Origin: Streptomyces sp. NBC_00341
Lineage (GTDB): Bacteria; Actinomycetota; Actinomycetes; Streptomycetales; Streptomycetaceae
Assembly: GCF_041435055.1 (NCBI RefSeq)
Contig: NZ_CP108002.1
Coordinates: forward strand, 2,976,001 to 3,040,000
DNA: 64,000 bases
Reading direction: 5' to 3'
The position numbers and the translations under genes were made by a program. Each line of letters opens with the position of its first letter. Position 1 is the first letter of the stretch. Below, in pieces: positions 60,620-64,000 of this stretch. The notes below the pieces were generated by a model. The model ran no database searches and was not told the origin of the DNA. It saw nothing but the letters and a program-made list of their open reading frames with translations.

Positions 60620-62323
60620 ATGATCGATTTCCTGAACCGCAACATCTTCACTCCCCATCCCGAGCTGCTTGTCTTCCTGGTCGTCGCGTTCGGCTTCCTG
60701 ATCGGCAGGATCCGCTACAAGGCCATCGCGCTGGGCGCGGTGACGGGCTGTCTGGTCGCCGGTCTGGTGCTGGGCGCGCAGTTCAAGGTCCAGATCGACG
60801 GGACGGTGAAGAACCTCTTCTTCATCATGTTCCTGTTCGCCCTCGGCTACCGGGTGGGACCGCAGTTCTTCCGCGGGCTGCGCAAGGACGGACTTCCGCA
60901 GGTCGTCAACGCGGTCGTCGTCTGCGTCTCCGGCCTGCTGATCTCCTGGCTCTTCGCCGTCATGCTCGGCTACGGGCCCGGCCTCGGCGCCGGCCTGATG
61001 AGCGGCGCGCTCACCCAGTCCGCGGCCATCGGCGTCGCCCAGGACGCCATCGGCACCCTGCCCGGACTCTCCGCCGCGCAGGTCAAGTCCGAGCAGAACC
61101 TGGTGGCGGTCGGCTACGCGGTGACGTATCCGCTCGGCACCATCCTGTGCGCGATGCTGCTCGCGAACGTACTGCCGCGGCTCTACCGCAAGAACCTGGC
61201 CCAGGAGAGCGCCGAGCTCGCCGCGGAGCTGGACGCGCCGGACGACAACCCGGACGAGGGCGAGGGCTACTACGAGACGGTGCTGCGCGCCTACCGGGTC
61301 GAGCGCCCCGATCTCGTCGGCCGCAGCATCGGGGACTTCGAGAACCAGCAGCAGGCGCTCGGCCGACGCGTCTACATCACCCAGGTCCGGCGCGAGGGAA
61401 CGATCCTGCCGCAGGCCCAGACGCTGGTGCTGCGGGACGGCGACACCGTCGCGGTCAGCGCGCTGCGGCACGACCTGGTGGACTTCGACGCCCGTACCCA
61501 TGTGGGCGCGGAGGCCGACGACGTGGCGCTGCTCGGGTACCGGACGGAGACCCTGCACGTGGTGGCGTCCGAGAAGGCCCAGCTGGGGCGGACGGTGGCG
61601 GAACTGCGCCAGGAGCCGTTCATGGCCGGTGTCTACATCGAGAAGATCTACCGGGCGGGCGCCGAATTCCCCTTCCGGCTCTCCACCCCCGTCGAGCGCG
61701 GCGACACCCTGGTGCTGACCGGTCCCGAACGGCTGGTCGGCCCGGCGGGGCGGGAGCTCGGCAAGCCGGTGCCGACGAGCTTCGCCACCGACATGATCTG
61801 GGTCGGCCTCGGCATCTTCCTCGGCGGCTGCATCGGCATTCCGGCGCTGACCGCGGGCGGGGTGCCGATCTCGCTCTCCACCTCGGGCGGCGGCCTCATC
61901 ATGGGGCTGGTCTTCGGCTGGATCCGGGGCAAGTACCCGACGTACGGGAACGTGCCGCCGGGCGCCCAGTGGTTCATGGACACCCTCGGGCTGTGCATGT
62001 TCGTCGCGGTGGTCGGCATCAACGCCGGTCCCAGCTTCACCAGCGGGCTGTCCTCGGCGGGCTGGGGGCTGCTGCTCCTGGGCGCCGTCGCCACGGTCGT
62101 ACCGCTGCTCGTCGGCTTCCTGGTGGGCCACTACATCCAGAAGATCAGATTCCCGATCCTGATGGGCGTGCTGGCCGGCGGCCAGACCACCACGGCGGCG
62201 ATCGGCGCCATCAACGAGACCTCCAGGTCCCAGATCCCCACGCTCGGCTACACGATCCCGTACGCCGTCGGCAATGTGCTGCTGACCGTGTGGGGCGCCG
62301 TGATCGTGATCCTCAACCACTGA
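60620..62323 (+). CDS. AspT-type aspartate:alanine exchanger family protein, second copy
   Basis: 567 residues, ATG 60620, same two-half layout as the first copy. N-terminal half motif GLMSGALTQSAAIGVAQDAIG; C-terminal half GVLAGGQTTTAAIGAINE. The cytoplasmic part at about 200-375 has ERPDLVGRSIGDFE and TPVERGDTLVLTG. The two copies are clearly diverged, so they may be subunits of one exchanger or have different substrates. The aspartate decarboxylase start is 101 bp downstream, behind a tandem repeat. Co-transcription of all three is likely. Confidence 0.86.
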   Translation: MIDFLNRNIFTPHPELLVFLVVAFGFLIGRIRYKAIALGAVTGCLVAGLVLGAQFKVQIDGTVKNLFFIMFLFALGYRVGPQFFRGLRKDGLPQVVNAVVVCVSGLLISWLFAVMLGYGPGLGAGLMSGALTQSAAIGVAQDAIGTLPGLSAAQVKSEQNLVAVGYAVTYPLGTILCAMLLANVLPRLYRKNLAQESAELAAELDAPDDNPDEGEGYYETVLRAYRVERPDLVGRSIGDFENQQQALGRRVYITQVRREGTILPQAQTLVLRDGDTVAVSALRHDLVDFDARTHVGAEADDVALLGYRTETLHVVASEKAQLGRTVAELRQEPFMAGVYIEKIYRAGAEFPFRLSTPVERGDTLVLTGPERLVGPAGRELGKPVPTSFATDMIWVGLGIFLGGCIGIPALTAGGVPISLSTSGGGLIMGLVFGWIRGKYPTYGNVPPGAQWFMDTLGLCMFVAVVGINAGPSFTSGLSSAGWGLLLLGAVATVVPLLVGFLVGHYIQKIRFPILMGVLAGGQTTTAAIGAINETSRSQIPTLGYTIPYAVGNVLLTVWGAVIVILNH

Positions 62324-62393
62324 ACGTGATCGTGAACCACAACCACTGAACGTGCTCGTGAACCACAACCACTGAACGTGCTCGTGATCCACA
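62316..62393 (+). repeat. 26-bp tandem repeat spanning the second aspT-like stop codon
   Basis: Three units beginning ACCACTGAACGTG, at 62316, 62342 and 62368, with one or two differences, and a partial fourth. The first includes the last codons and TGA of the gene, so each unit repeats the ACCACTGA that ends it. Confidence 0.85.
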
Positions 62394-62423
62394 ACCACCG
62401 AACCTGAACACGGGAGCGCAGAC

Positions 62424-64000
62424 ATGCCCAAGGCCACCCTCAGCCGTGCCGAGATCCGCTCTTTCGCCCAGCTCAGCCCGTTCGAGCTGAAGGACAAGTT
62501 CATCAGCATCGCCCAGGCCGAGCAGAGCGACAAGCCCGGTCAGAAGGGCAAGGCGATGCGCGCCATGCTCAACGCGGGCCGCGGCAACCCCAACTGGATC
62601 GCCACCGGTCCCCGGGAGGCGTACCACGCACTCGGCTACTTCGCGCTCTCCGAGTCCCGCCGGGTCTGGACGGCCGACAACCTGGGCGGGATGCCGGAGG
62701 AGGCGGGCTGTGCGGAGCGCTTCGCCACCTTCGTCCGCACGCATCCTGAGCTGCCCGGGATCGAGCTGCTCCAGGCGAGCGTCGATCTGGCGGTCAAGCG
62801 GTTCGGCTTCGTGCCCGACTCCTTCGTGCACGAGCTGGCGGACTCCTCGATCGGGGACAACTACCCGGTGCCGGGGCGCATCCTGACGCACGTGGAGCAG
62901 GTCGTGCGCGGGTACGTGGCCGACGAGATGTTCGACCACCGGCCGCCGGAGGGCCAGCACCTGAGCCTGTTCGCGACCGAGGGCGGCACGGCGGCGATGT
63001 GCTACATCTTCGACTCGCTGATGAAGAACGGAATCCTGCACAAGGGCGACCGGATCGCCCTGATGGTGCCGGTGTTCACGCCGTACCTGGAGATTCCGGA
63101 GCTGGACACGTACGGCTTCGACGTCGTCCGCGTCGAGGCGAACCTGTTCACCGAGACCGGTGTGCGGCAGTGGCGCTACCCGCCGGAGGAGATCGACAAG
63201 CTGGCCGATCCGTCGGTCAAGCTGGTCTGCTGCGTCAACCCGAGCAACCCGCCCTCGCTCGCGCTCGCGCCGAAGGTCGCCGAGCAGATCGTGTCCATCG
63301 TCGCGGACCGGAACCCGAACCTGATCGTGGTGACGGACGACGTGTACGGGACCTTCGTCGAGGGCTTCCGCTCGCTGGCCGCGGACCTGCCGCGCAACGC
63401 GCTGCTGGTGTACTCGTACTCCAAGCACTACGGCGCCACCGGCTGGCGGCTCGGCGTGATCGGGCTGCACGACGACAACGTCATCGACGACATGCTGCGG
63501 GCGCAGGACGCGGCGCAGAAGGCCCGGCTGGAGAGCCGGTACGGAACGCTGTCCCTGGAACCGGAGAAGATCCGGTTCATCGACCGGCTGGTCGCGGACT
63601 CCCGGCAGGTGGCGCTGAACCACACGGCGGGCCTCTCGCTGCCGCAGCAGGTGATGATGACGCTCTTCTCGCTGTTCGACATGCTGGACGAGGGCCAGGC
63701 GTACAAGGCCCGGATCCGCTCGATCGTCCGCCAGCGCCTCGAACTCCTCCTGGAGGGCGCCCACATGAAGATCTCGGAGGACCCCAAGCGGGCCGCGTAC
63801 TACATCGAACTCGACCTGCTGGCCGAGGCGGAGCGCACCCTGGGCAAGGAGTTCGCCGACTATCTGGAGCAGAACTACGAGCCCGTCGACCCGCTGTTCC
63901 GGCTGGCCGAGCAGACGTCCGTGGTGCTGCTGAACGGCGGCGGCTTCGACGGCCCCGAGTGGTCGGTCCGGGTCTCGCTGGCCAATCTGGACGACCTGGA
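62424..64000 (+). CDS. aspD: Aspartate 4-decarboxylase (PLP-dependent), 3' partial
   Basis: About 525 residues are visible from ATG 62424 and the frame is open to the window end. Fold type I PLP enzyme of the bifunctional aspartate aminotransferase/aspartate 4-decarboxylase group: N-terminal FELKDKFISIAQAE, LFATEGGTAAMCYIFDSLM (cofactor phosphate), CVNPSNPPSLAL, VVTDDVYGTF and the Schiff-base Lys334 in YSYSKHYGATGWRLG. The usual length is about 530-550, so little is missing. It converts aspartate to alanine and CO2, consuming a cytoplasmic proton. With the AspT-like exchangers it would form a decarboxylation-driven proton-motive cycle. Confidence 0.9.
   Translation, partial: MPKATLSRAEIRSFAQLSPFELKDKFISIAQAEQSDKPGQKGKAMRAMLNAGRGNPNWIATGPREAYHALGYFALSESRRVWTADNLGGMPEEAGCAERFATFVRTHPELPGIELLQASVDLAVKRFGFVPDSFVHELADSSIGDNYPVPGRILTHVEQVVRGYVADEMFDHRPPEGQHLSLFATEGGTAAMCYIFDSLMKNGILHKGDRIALMVPVFTPYLEIPELDTYGFDVVRVEANLFTETGVRQWRYPPEEIDKLADPSVKLVCCVNPSNPPSLALAPKVAEQIVSIVADRNPNLIVVTDDVYGTFVEGFRSLAADLPRNALLVYSYSKHYGATGWRLGVIGLHDDNVIDDMLRAQDAAQKARLESRYGTLSLEPEKIRFIDRLVADSRQVALNHTAGLSLPQQVMMTLFSLFDMLDEGQAYKARIRSIVRQRLELLLEGAHMKISEDPKRAAYYIELDLLAEAERTLGKEFADYLEQNYEPVDPLFRLAEQTSVVLLNGGGFDGPEWSVRVSLANLDDL

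Overview
The window is chromosomal DNA from a Streptomyces or a very close relative. GC content is high with strong third-position GC bias, GTG starts are common, and adpA carries a TTA codon. From memory, the order methylcrotonyl-CoA carboxylase operon - desE - hexosaminidase - glmS - adpA - orn - ceb genes follows the S. coelicolor core chromosome.

Layout. 1-7561: end of a type VII (ESX/WXG100) secretion locus: a partial MinD/ParA-like ATPase, eccC, a conserved companion gene, two small WXG100 proteins and a small DUF6507-like protein. 7558-17391: polymorphic-toxin island. An intact 906-residue toxin has a WXG-like head, an LPEG-repeat stem and a YwqJ-type deaminase tip, followed by a YwqK-type immunity gene. 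Behind it lie orphan or damaged tip/immunity cassettes: an IS-truncated nuclease tip with its immunity gene, a frameshifted second toxin whose tip and Imm49 immunity gene look intact, and a complete PD-(D/E)XK-like tip with a second copy of the first immunity family. Tips and immunity genes have visibly lower GC than the stem and the core genome. 17568-20593: drug-efflux MFS pump and FMN reductase divergent from a TetR repressor across a nested operator. 20760-25137: acyl-CoA dehydrogenase, thioesterase, cation efflux protein, a scar of two lost genes and a phosphatase.

25493-33111: envelope polysaccharide genes: a cellulose-synthase-like GT2, a triple-fusion acyltransferase-SGNH-GH16 protein, and a Gtr-like pair (GT-C-like membrane protein plus GtrB-GtrA fusion). 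33240-40002: leucine catabolism operon with a divergent TetR repressor. 40153-46270: GNAT, iron-box-controlled siderophore-binding lipoprotein (desE-like, without the des biosynthesis genes), GH20 hexosaminidase with a DasR-like site, and glmS. 46607-50257: universal stress protein, adpA with a long leader, orn and tRNA-His. 50356-58224: MerR/quinone oxidoreductase pair and the cebR-bglC-cebG-cebF-cebE cello-oligosaccharide system with three CebR operators. 58886-64000: two tandem AspT-type exchangers and a partial aspartate 4-decarboxylase.

The most unusual parts are the toxin cassette reservoir and the polysaccharide locus with its triple fusion. Coordinates come from reading the sequence; family names come from motif recognition without database search.
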